Notes under the pieces: generated by a model | The model's input: only the letters and a program-made list of their open reading frames with translations | Databases searched by the model: none | Told to the model about the DNA's origin: nothing | Source: Linnemannia schmuckeri | Lineage: Eukaryota > Mortierellomycota > Mortierellomycetes > Mortierellales > Mortierellaceae | Reading direction: 5' to 3' | DNA: 64,000 nucleotides | Assembly: GCA_029449235.1 (NCBI GenBank) | Contig: JANATG010000016.1 | Span: forward strand, 248,001-312,000 | Program-made: the position numbers and the translations under genes | Shown: positions 1 through 9,932 of the stretch, one piece after another | How positions within the stretch are numbered: the first letter of the stretch is position 1 | Layout: the number at the start of each line of letters is the position of its first letter

Positions 1-723
1 GGTTTGTGCGAAGGAGGAAGAAAAGGCGCACAAAACACTAAAATATCGACATTGTTTTTATTTATGCAGAGCATCAGCGCATACAAAAACAAGGGCTTTG
101 GCAAAAGAGGGATAGCTATTGATTGAAAGGGGGCTTATTGCGTGTGAAAAAGAAAAAAATATATATAAGAGGCACTGACCATGGCCTGGAAGCTACCTGC
201 TGACAGGGCAGTGCAAAAGAAAAAGAGATGGAACAAGCGACAGATACGATACGCTGAACAGGCGCAGGGTCACCACTCATGAATTCTGAACCCCTCTTAA
301 ATGAGCATAGTGTTCCTTCTCTAATTGACAGAAAAGTGTTTTTCTTATTGACGATGCTCTATTTCTGTAATTGACCGCCTGTCCTTTTTCTTCATACGTC
401 TCTTTTCCCAATTGACCGTTCTTGCCTCAGGCATACAACCCAATTGCCGTCTTTCATTTTTGACATCTTCCTAATCATCAAATTAATTCGCACACAACCC
501 TTTCTTCTCTTTCATTGCGCATCTACATCCCTTCGTTTTCTGTACCCAAAAACCTTCCTTCCTTTTTCTCCCTCGCCCGAGACTTAGGCGCAAGTGGACG
601 GAAAAGGAGACATAAATAATTGTCAGGTCATTTTTTGCGATATAACCCCTTCCTATTGATAGCGCCCGTCAGTGCACATTCTCCCTCCTTCTTTTCATCT
701 CTCCTCTTCTCTTGTTGGCGCCA
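1..723. other. Gene-free upstream region of first F-box paralog
   Basis: I see no credible coding sequence here. The segment has several AATTGAC-type words between about 320 and 440, and pyrimidine-rich DNA from about 500 that leads into the F-box pseudogene at 724. An ACATAAATAATTG stretch near 608 resembles the TATA-like ATATAAATAATTC ahead of the third paralog, so this is probably an old promoter region. Confidence 0.5.
287..300 (+). promoter_or_regulatory. Conserved upstream word of F-box paralogs, copy 1
   Basis: TGAACCCCTCTTAA lies about 430 bp before the start codon of the first F-box locus. Near-identical words precede the other two paralogs. It may be a duplicated promoter element. 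The form (TGAACCCTCTTTAATTGAA) also resembles terminal repeats of pogo-like DNA transposons, so a transposon footprint is an alternative. Confidence 0.3.
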
Positions 724-2056
724 ATGCAGCTTATTGGAGGACAAACTCATCCGCTCGAACTGCCCGAGATCAGGACACGGATCGCCATGCTCCTCGGGAA
801 CACGGACTGCATCGCATGCATGCAAGTCAACAAGCCCTGGTTCAAGGATTTTGCCGGAGCGATCTGGCTCACCTTCGACTTTGACAAGAACGCCTCGATT
901 ACCCAGAAACTAGAGAAAATCTCGGCATTGCATTGCGCCGAGATCAATTCCCTTGCTACTCTCGAGTTCGACATTACCCACGACTACACTTCCCCTACCC
1001 TATTTTTCGATGTTTTTCGACAAAACAAAACGTCTTTACAGTCACTTCAATTGGCAGCGCATAATAATCGAACCGGGAAGCAGCGACGAAAAATACCGTA
1101 AAGGAGCCTTTTTCGTCACGATCGACGTGCTGGTCTCTGGATCCAGGTTGACACATCTGTGCCTCGGTGCTCTCTGTCTCTCTCAAGCCAACCTTTCAAG
1201 TATTCTGCAATACTCTCCTCTGCTCGATCGCATTGATCTTTACGATATTATTTTCATTTGTTATGATCCGACTTCAGAACTATTCAAGCACCGCGGAATC
1301 AAGAACTTAGGCGCCTCACTTCGGCAAGTCTGGGCTCCTGATGAGCAGCTCTCCAAGTCACCTTCCCTTTTTGTCCATTTCCCACAGCTTGTGACATGAG
1401 GAGATCCGAATGATGGCTTCCCAACTACACCAGTCGCGATGCGGAACCTTCGTGCCGAGATCAATCAGTACTGTCCGAACATAACCCAGGTGAATTTTGA
1501 GAGTAATCATTCCGACCTTGAGAGAGCCTTTACTCTTTTCTCCGAAGCATTTACTCGACTCCAGTTCTGCCGTTTTTCTTATAAAACGTTGGACAGCATA
1601 TTCTTCATGGGAATTCTGGACTATCAAGAGATCTTGACACATATTGTGTTGGCCGCGTCCAACCCTTCGACCTCGGTCTCTCGACCAGATCTGAATCTCA
1701 GGGCCAGGAAGTTTGTCAGTTTTATTCTTCGAACCTATCACAATCTCGAGGTCTTCTCTGTTGATGACCATCAGATGGACATATCTACAGCCGAGGAGCA
1801 CGAATGGGCTTGTGTTGGACTGGAAGAGCTCCGCATTTGATTTCTTGGACTGGAGACCACCGCTACTGTCGACCAATGTTTGCGCCGGTTGCAGTTAATG
1901 AGGAGTCGGAGTGGTGAATTGAATGACAGCTTCGATGGACTCAATAATGACAATGGGTCAACTGGTCACCGTGTTTGCCGCAAGCTGTTTCCTATGAGGA
2001 AGCTCAAGTCAGTCTGGCTCGGCACCAAGTGGCGCTATCTCACCACCTTTTTGTGA
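724..2056 (+). pseudogene. F-box/LRR-like protein pseudogene (paralog 1)
   Basis: This is a paralog of the intact gene at 2970. Its start region (GGQTHPLELPEIRTRIAMLL) matches the F-box-like N-terminus of the third copy. Four lesions are visible. About 20 residues are missing after the F-box-like segment (near 900-945) compared with the paralogs. A frameshift lies near 1055-1075. An in-frame TGA at 1397-1399 sits where the intact paralog has Trp (ETWEN). A TGA at about 1838-1840 sits where the paralog has Arg (SIRFKGLD). The C-terminal signature (VCRKLFPMRKLKSVWLGT) still reads to a TGA at 2054-2056. Both stops are explained by single C-to-T or G-to-A changes. F-box proteins of this type normally act as substrate adaptors of SCF ubiquitin ligases, but this copy should be non-functional. 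Confidence 0.8.
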
Positions 2057-2969
2057 GTGCGACTTTACTATTTTTCTCCTCCATCCACCCACACACACAC
2101 ACACCCTCTCTCCTTTCTGGTGCCCTTTCATGCCGTTATTTTTTGTCCAATCAATTAGTCTCTCTCCCTTAGTTATTCCTTAATATAAGGAAAATTTCCT
2201 CTACCTTTGCCATTCAATTTTGTAGCTCATTTGACAAAGGCAAAACGCGGTAGCAGAAAAAAAACACGATGAACTCACTGGAGGCCTTGATACCATGGAA
2301 CCGGTACGGCATTCATTCAACTTTAACCGGATTGATCTTGTCTGGCATTTCGCAATTCCAGCAAATGAAGATGGCTTTGGCGAGTTTAAGGGTTCTAAAG
2401 TCCTGCTTACAAATAAACGTGTGGTGGACCAGTATTCCACGTTTAATGGGGAATTCATGAACCACAGTTAAGATGAAAGAAAAAAAAAACCATGAAAAAG
2501 GTGTGGTAAAGGCATGAAGAGGCTGATGTAGCGCCCATAATGGTCAGCACTTTATTTGGCTTTAAGGTCCTGGTCCAATAGTCACATCCGATCCATCTGA
2601 GTTAAAAATACAACCTCTGTTGGCGCACAGCATGAAGTTAATACATTCCAACAAATGCTCTCTATTTGAACCCTCTTTAATTGAACATTATATAACTGAA
2701 TGGTACCATTGGAAGCATGTCACGCCACTATTGGTTCCCTTCATCTCTAATTCACCATCCGTTTTACGCACATCCCGTTTCCTTCCATTACCCATCCGCA
2801 TCTCTTCTTTCTTCTTCTCTACACAACGACCTCGTCCCCCTTCTCATCACACTCGACTTACGCATTGCGCAGTAAGAAGCGACTAAGCAAGAAATTTTGT
2901 CCGCATTATTTTACTACCAACTTAGTCCTCTTTCCCCATACCTTTCGCCTTCTGTCACCAAAAACAAGC
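2057..2969. other. Intergenic region, no gene seen
   Basis: This stretch lies between the broken and intact F-box paralogs. It contains a short CA-repeat near 2090-2103 and the conserved upstream word at 2667. Short open frames here have no protein-like character. Confidence 0.5.
2667..2685 (+). promoter_or_regulatory. Conserved upstream word of F-box paralogs, copy 2
   Basis: TGAACCCTCTTTAATTGAA lies about 285 bp upstream of the intact F-box gene and is shared with the other two paralogs. It is either a promoter element carried along in the duplications or a pogo-like terminal-repeat footprint. The sequence alone cannot decide. Confidence 0.3.
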
Positions 2970-4361
2970 ATGGATACTATCAAACGACCCGTCCACCTCC
3001 TAGAGCTGCCAGAAATCAGGACCCGAATCGCCTTCTTCCTTTGCAACTCGGATTGTATCTCATGCATGCGAGTCAACAAGGCCTGGCACAAAGATTTTGC
3101 AGGATCGGTCTGGCATACCATCGACTTTGAGAAGAGCGAGTCCTTTTCCCACGTTGCACCTGCTACCATCGTCAAGTATGGTCATCTGATCCGTCAAGTC
3201 AAGAATGTTGCTAAAGAAGAGCATCTTTTCCTTCTTCAACGCTCGAACGTCAGCTCGCTTATCAGGCTGGGATTTCTTGTCACCAACAACCCCCGTCCTC
3301 AAGGTCTCTTCTACGATATCTTCCGTCGAAACAAGTCCACATTGAGGGTATTCGATGTGTCGTCCCGTCTTATCGAAGCTACAACATACTCGGAGCAGCT
3401 TCAAAACAAAGCGCTATTTCTTTCCATCGACTTGCCGGCTTCTGGCTCCAAGTTGACTCATCTGTACCTCGGCGGCTTGTGCCTTACTCGAGCCAACTTT
3501 TCGGATGTTTTGCGGTGCTCGCCACACCTCCAATCTGTCAAGCTTATCGACAATATATTCTACTCCCACGATCCATCATTTGAGGTCTTTCGGCACCAAG
3601 GAGTGAAGATGCTTTCTGCACCCCTCAGTCAGGTCTGGATTACCAAAAGGCACACACCGAATGCACCCTCCCTTCTCATCCATTTCCCACAGCTCGAGAC
3701 TTGGGAGAACATCACCCACTGTGTCCCTGAAATGCCGATCAGCGCTCTAGCCCTACAAAACGAGCTCAACCATCATTGCCCCCGCTTGAACACAGTGCAT
3801 TTCGATGATGAAGAATCCGACCCAATGGCTATCGCTATAATATATGTCAAGGCGCTTGCCGGAATCAAGGACTGCCAGCTGTGGTATAAAACCCTCAACC
3901 AGACCTCCTTCCTCGGCATCTTTGGGCATAAAGAGACCTTGACACACATTCGACTAGATTGTTTTACCCCTGACGTGCCTATCGTTTCTATGTCCGATCC
4001 GAATCCGAGTGTCAAAAGCTTGGTGTCGATTATCTTCCAGATTTGTCCCCTTTTGGAGGTGTTCTCGGCCAAGGCCCATCAGATGGACATTGCCGCGGCT
4101 GAAAAATATAAGTGGGTTTGTGGGGGGTTGAGGGAGCTATCTATACGGTTCAAAGGACTGGATACTGTTCCTGCTGTTGACGACTGTTTGGAGCGACTAT
4201 CGCTCTTACATAGCCGTGATGGTGGTCTGCGTCATGAAATTGGCGGTAACTACATTGGTGCTGACTCGGTTGGATATCGCGTTTGCAGAAAGCTACTGTC
4301 GATAAAGAAGCTGAAGACTGTGTGGCTGGGGACCAGGAACTACTATCTTGCTACGTCTTAA
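2970..4361 (+). CDS. F-box/LRR-like protein (paralog 2, intact)
   Basis: This encodes an intact, intronless protein of 463 residues. The open frame extends upstream to 2865, but I chose ATG 2970 because MDTIKRPVHLLELPEIRTRI aligns with the starts of the paralogs. Residues about 7-50 form an F-box-like helix bundle (LLELPEIRTRIAFFL, CMRVNKAWHKDF). The rest is leucine-rich with repeated short strand-helix units, for example LTHLYLGGLCLTRANFSDVL, as in fungal F-box/LRR proteins. The family usually recruits substrates to SCF E3 ubiquitin ligases, and the substrate cannot be read from sequence. The C-terminus (VCRKLLSIKKLKTVWLGT) is strongly conserved in the two decayed neighbours. The F-box call rests on pattern, not a profile search. 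Confidence 0.72.
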   Translation: MDTIKRPVHLLELPEIRTRIAFFLCNSDCISCMRVNKAWHKDFAGSVWHTIDFEKSESFSHVAPATIVKYGHLIRQVKNVAKEEHLFLLQRSNVSSLIRLGFLVTNNPRPQGLFYDIFRRNKSTLRVFDVSSRLIEATTYSEQLQNKALFLSIDLPASGSKLTHLYLGGLCLTRANFSDVLRCSPHLQSVKLIDNIFYSHDPSFEVFRHQGVKMLSAPLSQVWITKRHTPNAPSLLIHFPQLETWENITHCVPEMPISALALQNELNHHCPRLNTVHFDDEESDPMAIAIIYVKALAGIKDCQLWYKTLNQTSFLGIFGHKETLTHIRLDCFTPDVPIVSMSDPNPSVKSLVSIIFQICPLLEVFSAKAHQMDIAAAEKYKWVCGGLRELSIRFKGLDTVPAVDDCLERLSLLHSRDGGLRHEIGGNYIGADSVGYRVCRKLLSIKKLKTVWLGTRNYYLATS

Positions 4362-4753
4362 AACCCTTTTCTTCATTTGGCGACCTCATTTTTCTATTTC
4401 ATTCATTTACCTCACCTTTTTTTTTTTTATTTTTTTTTTATGTTGATCATCGCTCCTCACCACTCCTGCCTATCTTTTTGGATTGACACTTCCCTTTCAT
4501 ATCTGGCTCTACACATTTTTTTCTTTTTTTCTTTTTGTGCACATAAAGAAATGGAGCAAGGTCTCCTTTTTATCACCTTGCACCCACATTGTCACAAATA
4601 CACGATACAATGGAACATTGTTTTGCGTTTTTGAATATTGAAAGCAGGCTTGACTATTTATTTCAGAGACTGATATCTCTCTAACGGAAAAGGCGTAAAG
4701 ATATACAATTATCAAACCAGCAGCAGCGTTGTTCTATTTTTTGGCCGTCTCTA
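4362..4753. other. Convergent 3' region, no gene
   Basis: This T-rich stretch separates the stop codons of the converging F-box and RING genes. It probably carries 3' untranslated sequence of both. No coding potential is seen. Confidence 0.5.
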
Positions 4754-5869
4754 CTACTTGACCTTAACAGTGGCCTCGGTGATCAAATGCTTGTTGAACT
4801 GACAGTTAGGACAAAACCCCTTCCATTTCTTAGTACAAACCGAATGGAATTGATGTCCACAGACCAGCGTCTCACATTGCCGGAGTGGTTCCAAACAGAT
4901 CGTACAGGGGTCATAATGACGCAGGCCAGCAGTCTCAATGACCAGACGATGCCAACCAGCACTCTTAATGTCTGCTTTGACCAGATGGTAGCGGTCGTCG
5001 GCATGGACTTCTTCCCAATCCGAGGTAAATTGCGCACCATCCGATGCCTGGATCCCGTGGTAACGGTATTTGCACTTCAGAAACCCGACAGCGACGGGAG
5101 TGACCTTGTCGGACTTGCCGCAATTGGGGCAGATGAGAGAGGCTGTAGCAAGATCGAGGGTTCCAAGGCTTTTTTGAACGATTACCATGGGTCCAGGGGT
5201 GCACTTACACTCACACTCGACGTTGGCCCCGATGTGGGGAACACGGCCTCGAGATGCGTTTCTCGAGAATCGGATCTTGCGGGTACCCATAGAAGTGCCT
5301 ATCTTATTATCCAGGTATAGGATCCCAGGAAGAGTCATAGTGCAGGGGCGAAGCAGGACCAGGTTAAGGGTTGACCCCGCTGAGATTCCATAAAAATGCA
5401 GCATACAAGAATCCTCAAGCTGCATGCCGGCATAGGTGAGCGTCTGTTGGTCTTCAGAGATCTTTTCCTTCACTTGGATCAGAACCTTCACATCATCCAC
5501 GAGCGAGTGGGGGTGACAGGTCAGAGGAATGACTTTTCCAGTGGGGGTGATGATCTGAATCGGGATCGGACGAGGACCTTGGATTCGAGCAGACAGGGCA
5601 CGATAGGTCAGGATGCGACCAAAGATGCGGTAGTGGGCTAAGGTCTTGGTGTGGTCTTTAAGACGTTGTCCGTTGAGGAAAATGTCTTCACGGCTGTTGG
5701 CCAAATAGCCGCTTGTAAAAAAAGTGGCCTGGATACGCTTGAGAAGGGCGGAGATGGTCTCGTGGGGTTTGTAGGGGATGGTGATCATCTCATCTGGACC
5801 ACTGTTGGCATTGATAATGGCCAGCGTGGCAGGTGTATCCGAGGTCGGACGGGGGGATGTGGTGGGCAT
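4754..5869 (-). CDS. Tandem ubiquitin-like domain RING-H2 protein
   Basis: This is an intact, intronless frame of 371 residues. Residues about 13-95 form a first ubiquitin-like fold (ITIPYKPHETISALLKRI, HYRIFGRILTYRA). Residues about 100-176 form a second, more canonical one with the ubiquitin pattern KEKISEDQQTLTYAGMQLED and a final GSTLNLVLLRP. A cysteine-rich middle section has ECECKCTPG and CPNCGK pairs. Residues 322-356 are a RING-H2 finger with CTIC, CGH, HSVC and CPNC in the expected order. RING proteins are E3 ubiquitin ligases, so a ligase that carries or mimics ubiquitin is the likely role. A decayed paralog lies at 47.9-49.2 kb. The gene sits between two F-box loci, another ubiquitin-pathway family. 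Confidence 0.82.
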   Translation of the reverse strand: MPTTSPRPTSDTPATLAIINANSGPDEMITIPYKPHETISALLKRIQATFFTSGYLANSREDIFLNGQRLKDHTKTLAHYRIFGRILTYRALSARIQGPRPIPIQIITPTGKVIPLTCHPHSLVDDVKVLIQVKEKISEDQQTLTYAGMQLEDSCMLHFYGISAGSTLNLVLLRPCTMTLPGILYLDNKIGTSMGTRKIRFSRNASRGRVPHIGANVECECKCTPGPMVIVQKSLGTLDLATASLICPNCGKSDKVTPVAVGFLKCKYRYHGIQASDGAQFTSDWEEVHADDRYHLVKADIKSAGWHRLVIETAGLRHYDPCTICLEPLRQCETLVCGHQFHSVCTKKWKGFCPNCQFNKHLITEATVKVK

Positions 5870-6817
5870 GCAAGTAAACGCTGTTGTGCTCGAAAGAAAC
5901 AGAGAAGGATGGATGCGGAGAAAAAAGGGAAGAGCGCGAAAAAAAAAAATAACGGCATTTTATGCCTCGCGTCAGCGGTTCCAACGCTAGAAAATAAAAG
6001 GCTTGTGCACAAAGGTATAGTTTTGGATTATAAACAAAGCTTAGTTGTTAAAAGAAAATACTGTAAGCCTTTGAAGTCTTTGTTGTAGTTGCCGACATTT
6101 TACTAAAGGTACGAGACATGCTACAGATTCAAGAGTGTGAAACAAAACGCGTAGGCTGTGAATGTATTCGGAAGTGCGGCTGACCATGTGCCCAATTCGA
6201 GAAGAAATCCAAGTCCTCCAAACAATATAAGGAACAATCATGATGTGGTCTTCTTTTTTTTTTTGTTTCCTAACAGCACGATTCAACGGTCACATTCGAT
6301 ACAAATTGTGACCCACGAAATCTGTTGCCACTGATCCTGCTAGTTTCATACACGCTCACGCATACCGGAAGGAAAAATTAACGAAGATTCAGGCACAGGT
6401 CAATTCTGAACCCTCTTTAATTGAATATTCACCAATTGACTGCGTGCATTGAGATGAATCGAAAAGTTGAGCCCCTTCTAATTGCACTTTTTTTGCCTAA
6501 CTGACAAAGTCGCGTCACTTATTCCTCTTTTACAATCATTGCATCTCCCACTGATCATCAAACAGCTCGAATCCATGGCCAACATCCATTCCCTTTCCTT
6601 GTCTTTTCTTTTCATTACTCATCATTTCCTGCATTCCTCTTCTCCTCGCCTCTAACCCTTCTTCCGTACATTAGCTACAACACTCGCCACCACACAAAAA
6701 ATATATAAATAATTCTCTCCTTATTTCTTTTCAATAACCCCTTTTCCTTCTATTGATTTGTCTGTCAGCACATACCCTCCTCTTTTCCCTCGCTTGATCT
6801 CGACATAGCCGGCAGCA
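5870..6817. other. Divergent promoter region, no gene
   Basis: This stretch separates the RING gene (-) and the third F-box locus (+). It contains the conserved F-box upstream word at 6407, further AATTGAC-like words to about 6510, and a TATA-like ATATATAAATAATT near 6705. No coding sequence is supported. Confidence 0.5.
6407..6425 (+). promoter_or_regulatory. Conserved upstream word of F-box paralogs, copy 3
   Basis: TGAACCCTCTTTAATTGAA is identical to the word ahead of the intact paralog. It lies about 410 bp before the start at 6818. Confidence 0.3.
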
Positions 6818-8188
6818 ATGTATCTTATCGGTGGACAAACTCACCCACTCGACTTACCCGAGATCAGGACACGGATTGCTATGTTTCTCGATATCACGGA
6901 TTGTATATCCTGTATGCAAGTCAACAAGACCTGGCACCGCGACTTTGCAGGGTCGGTCTGGCACACAGTCGACTTTGAAGACAACGAGACCTTTGCTGAA
7001 ATCTCACCAACCACAGTCACCAAATACGGCCATCTCATCCGCCGAGCCATCAACATTGTGAAGGAGGACCACATATCCGCATTATTAAACCCTGCCATCA
7101 AGTCGCTCCTTGTCGTCAAGTTCAACATCACTAACAACCCCGTCTCCCGCGCCTTCTTCTTTGATGTCTTTCACCAAAATAAGGCATCTATTACGACCCT
7201 CGAACTGTCAGCAAGTCTCCTCGACCCGGAAACTGATGAGGATCAGCGTACAAATGCAATCTATTTCATGACTCTCGACATGCCAGTGTCTGGCTCTAAG
7301 TTGACGCATCTCTACCTCTGCTCCCTAAACTTCACTCGGCACAACTTCTCCGACATCCTACATTACTCGCCAAAACTCCATTATGTGCACATGTTCGGTG
7401 TCATGCTCCTCGCTAACAAACCGCACTTTGAACTGGTCCACCACTATGGAGTTAAGATGCTGGTTGCACCGATGGGTTAGGTTTGGGTTCTGGATCCTCT
7501 TTCCCCACAATCACCCAGATTATTTTTTCATTTCTCGCATCTCTTGACATGGAAAAACCCAACACACAGTTTCCCGGAGCCAAAAGTCCAGATGTGCGAT
7601 CTACGAGCGGAGTTCCTCCACTACTGCCCGCACTTGGTCAACACTGACTTTGAGAACGAGGAATCTGAACCCGACGACGTTGCGGATTTGCTGGTCGAGG
7701 CGTTCAACCGGTTGCAAAGCTGTCGGATTTACTATTCCTTGCTCAACAAAACAACTGTCGTTGGTATCCTCCAGCATCAGGACACCTTGACACATCTCGA
7801 ACTGGCCCTGACGGAAGACTTGACTGATCCGTCTCTATCCGACCCAAACCCCTATGCCAAGAACCTCGTACTTCTCATCCTCCGCTCCTGCCGAAACCTT
7901 CGAATCTTTCGCGCGGAGGGGCACCAGATGGATATTGATCTTGCCGAGGACTATGGATGGAGCTGTATTGATTTGATAGAGATGAGATTCCGGTTTCAGG
8001 GACTGGATACATTCGTGGCTATTGACGACTGTTTAGAGCAACTGTCTGCCATGAAGAGCCAAGGCCTTGATGGAACCGAGACTAGCGAACGGTCGCTCAG
8101 TCTTCGCATTTGTCAGAAGCTCCTTCCATTGAAGAAGCTGCAGACCGTGTGGCTCGACAGTAAGGATTACTCTCTTGCAACACATTAG
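6818..8188 (+). pseudogene. F-box/LRR-like protein with single in-frame stop (paralog 3)
   Basis: One continuous frame of 456 sense codons is interrupted only by TAG at 7478-7480. The intact paralog reads APLSQVW at this point and this copy reads APMG-stop-VW, so CAG-to-TAG (one C-to-T change) explains it. Downstream residues (VWVLDPLSPQSPRLFFHF) align without a gap to the paralog, which argues against an intron. The F-box-like start (LDLPEIRTRIAMFL, CMQVNKTWHRDFAGSVWHT) and the conserved C-terminus (ICQKLLPLKKLQTVWLDS) are both present. It is either a very recent pseudogene, a truncated 220-residue product, or a stop that is read through or edited. Confidence 0.78.
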
Positions 8189-8477
8189 TTCACTCCCCCT
8201 TTTTTTCCGCGAGGGAACGTGTCAAGGCAACACAAAAAATAAAAATCGCTCATTGAGATCGAGCGTATATATCTAATTTTGACGCGCAAAGTGGTCAGTG
8301 ATACATTGGCAGTTTGACCACCGTCGTTGGTTCAACGGTGGGTGAAGATCATACACGCTGCAAGCACACGAGGCTGAAAATTCATTGTGACTGTGTGGTT
8401 ACATGCCGCTCGTACGTCTTCCAACTTGTGCGCCATTTTATTGTTGGTTTGATATATTTACATTTTTTCTCCGTCTT
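8189..8477. other. Short intergenic gap
   Basis: This is 3' flank of the third F-box locus leading to the outer edge of the palindrome. I see no gene. Confidence 0.4.
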
Positions 8478-8590
8478 TCTCGGCATGGATTCTCCTTTCT
8501 CTTTTCTCTCTCCAAGACGACAATTTTCTCGAAAATATCTCTCGACTTTAGCCGCTTCTCATTCGATATCCTCACAATGATCACCCTACT
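8478..8590 (+). pseudogene. F-box gene 5'-end fragment in left palindrome arm
   Basis: The + strand reads KTTIFSKISLDFSRFSFDIL, matching KTAIFSKMPLDFSRFPPEIL at the start of the F-box pseudogene at 25.6 kb. The position of the start ATG is now ATA (8535-8537). Only about 16 codons plus leader survive before the similarity stops. The mirror copy is at about 12495-12608. Confidence 0.6.
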
Positions 8591-8796
8591 TGCAGAGGAC
8601 ATAAAGGCTGTTTGAACAACACTTAAGTCATATGAATTTTATTTCGGTCGAGTTCAAGTTGTGTGTGTTGGTAAGAGTGTGAAATAAAGCGAACAGAGTG
8701 AGGGAGGTAAACGTCCGCTCCTCGAGCGAAAAGAGCAGCTTGCGAGGTACTTTTGTGGTGCTTGAACAAGCGACCGCTCAACACTACTGTAGAACA

Positions 8797-9177
8797 CTAG
8801 GCGGACCTTACGATCACCAGCTGGCCAGAAATCGGAGTGCCCTGGGAATTTGGGGGCCCTCCTTCTATTGCCATGGTCGTTCCATCGCGACCAGTCAATT
8901 TGAGGGAGACCCCGTTAAAGCCTACGCTTCCAGAAAAATCCCACGGGCCTGCTACCTTGTCTGGGTCATCTAAGCGAAGATAGGCCCTTAATGTCGCATC
9001 CTGAACCGACACATAAGACACTCCTTGGAGTTGGAACCCTGATCCTTCGTACACAAAGCGGCCATTGATTCCGGTGGAATCCCCCCAGCCTCGGAAAGCT
9101 AGAAATCCGGGAGCTTCTAAGGCCATGACCGACATCAATGAGGAAGCCGCAGCGAGGGTGCAGAACAGAAGACGCAT
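8797..9177 (-). CDS. Small secreted protein, left copy
   Basis: This encodes 126 residues. The start at 9177 is chosen because it opens a clear signal peptide (MRLLFCTLAAASSLMSVMA) with likely cleavage before LEAPGF. The mature part of about 107 residues has no cysteines and alternating hydrophobic/polar strands (GFQLQGVSYVSVQDATLRAY, ISGQLVIVRS), suggesting a small beta-sandwich. I do not recognise the family. The protein is identical to the right-arm copy at 11908-12288, and the two genes are transcribed outward from the palindrome centre. A TATAAAA box lies about 105 bp upstream on the - strand, near 9286-9280, and an AATAAA signal lies about 150 bp past the stop. Confidence 0.75.
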   Translation of the reverse strand: MRLLFCTLAAASSLMSVMALEAPGFLAFRGWGDSTGINGRFVYEGSGFQLQGVSYVSVQDATLRAYLRLDDPDKVAGPWDFSGSVGFNGVSLKLTGRDGTTMAIEGGPPNSQGTPISGQLVIVRSA

Positions 9178-9279
9178 CGTGCTGGTTTGTTTGAAGAGTG
9201 AGAAGAGTTGATTAGTGAGAGAAGGAAAAGACAATGACAGACAGGTAGACTGACAGGAAAAGCAGATACTTTAGGCCGC

Positions 9280-9286
9280 TTTTATA
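9280..9286 (-). promoter_or_regulatory. TATA box of left secreted-protein gene
   Basis: The - strand reads TATAAAAGCGG about 105 bp before the start codon. It mirrors the box at 11799-11805. Confidence 0.55.
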
Positions 9287-9476
9287 CTCCCGTGGGTTCA
9301 TGGGTTGGGCGAGAATAGCCACGGAGTGGTAGGCATATACGACAATCCAAGGAAGCGCATTGTGCAGAGGTATGCTGTAACAGTACTTCCGCTGTATAAC
9401 GCAATAACCATTAGTCTCTCTCTTGCTTCCTTGTCTTGTCCCTCTTGTCCCACCCTTCACCTATTCAGGCAGCCAA

Positions 9477-9932
9477 AATCAAGGGCAATCAAAAAGGGTG
9501 CAGAAGAAAAAAAAGTATGCAGTATCAAGGGATCAAATCATCAAGGGATCCGATCAAAAAATGAAAATAGCTCAAAAGATCAAAAAATAAGAAAAAAAAA
9601 AAAAAAAGGAGGGGGGGAGGGAGGAAGGAAAGACCAAGGAACAGATGAAAAGAATCAAAGGGTCACTAACTGGCTTGTGGAAAGCAGAAGTTCACAACGG
9701 CATTGTATTTTACTCCTTCGATGATGGCGCGTTATATCATAAGAAGAGAAGTCAATGGGCGTAACATTCTTCTTCAACTTACAGGGAAGATCAAGGATAA
9801 GAATAGTGAAGGGTAGCAATATCCAAGGAAGAAAAAGACCAATATATAGAACAGTCCAAGGGGTGGAAAAGACCAAGGAATGGAAAAGATCAAGAGATAG
9901 TAAAGACCAAGGGATGAAAAAAAACCAAAGGG
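9477..9932 (-). repeat. Degenerate CCTTGGTCTTTT array, left copy
   Basis: On the - strand this is a pyrimidine-rich array of about 20-bp imperfect units built on CCCTTGGTCTTTTCCAC and CTTGATCTTTT. It lies between the foldback element and the secreted-protein promoter and mirrors 11154-11608. The same unit type recurs upstream of the second secreted-protein gene at 38.2-39.1 kb. Confidence 0.65.

Noticed and set aside
1397..1399. TGA at a Trp position suggested a variant genetic code with TGA as Trp.
   Set aside because: Intact genes here end at TGA (for example the NACHT gene), and other broken genes have TAG and TAA too.
7478..7556. The stop in F-box copy 3 could be inside a short intron.
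   Set aside because: The next 25 codons align in frame with the intact intronless paralog (VWVLDPLSP / VWITKRHTP), so this is coding sequence with a stop.
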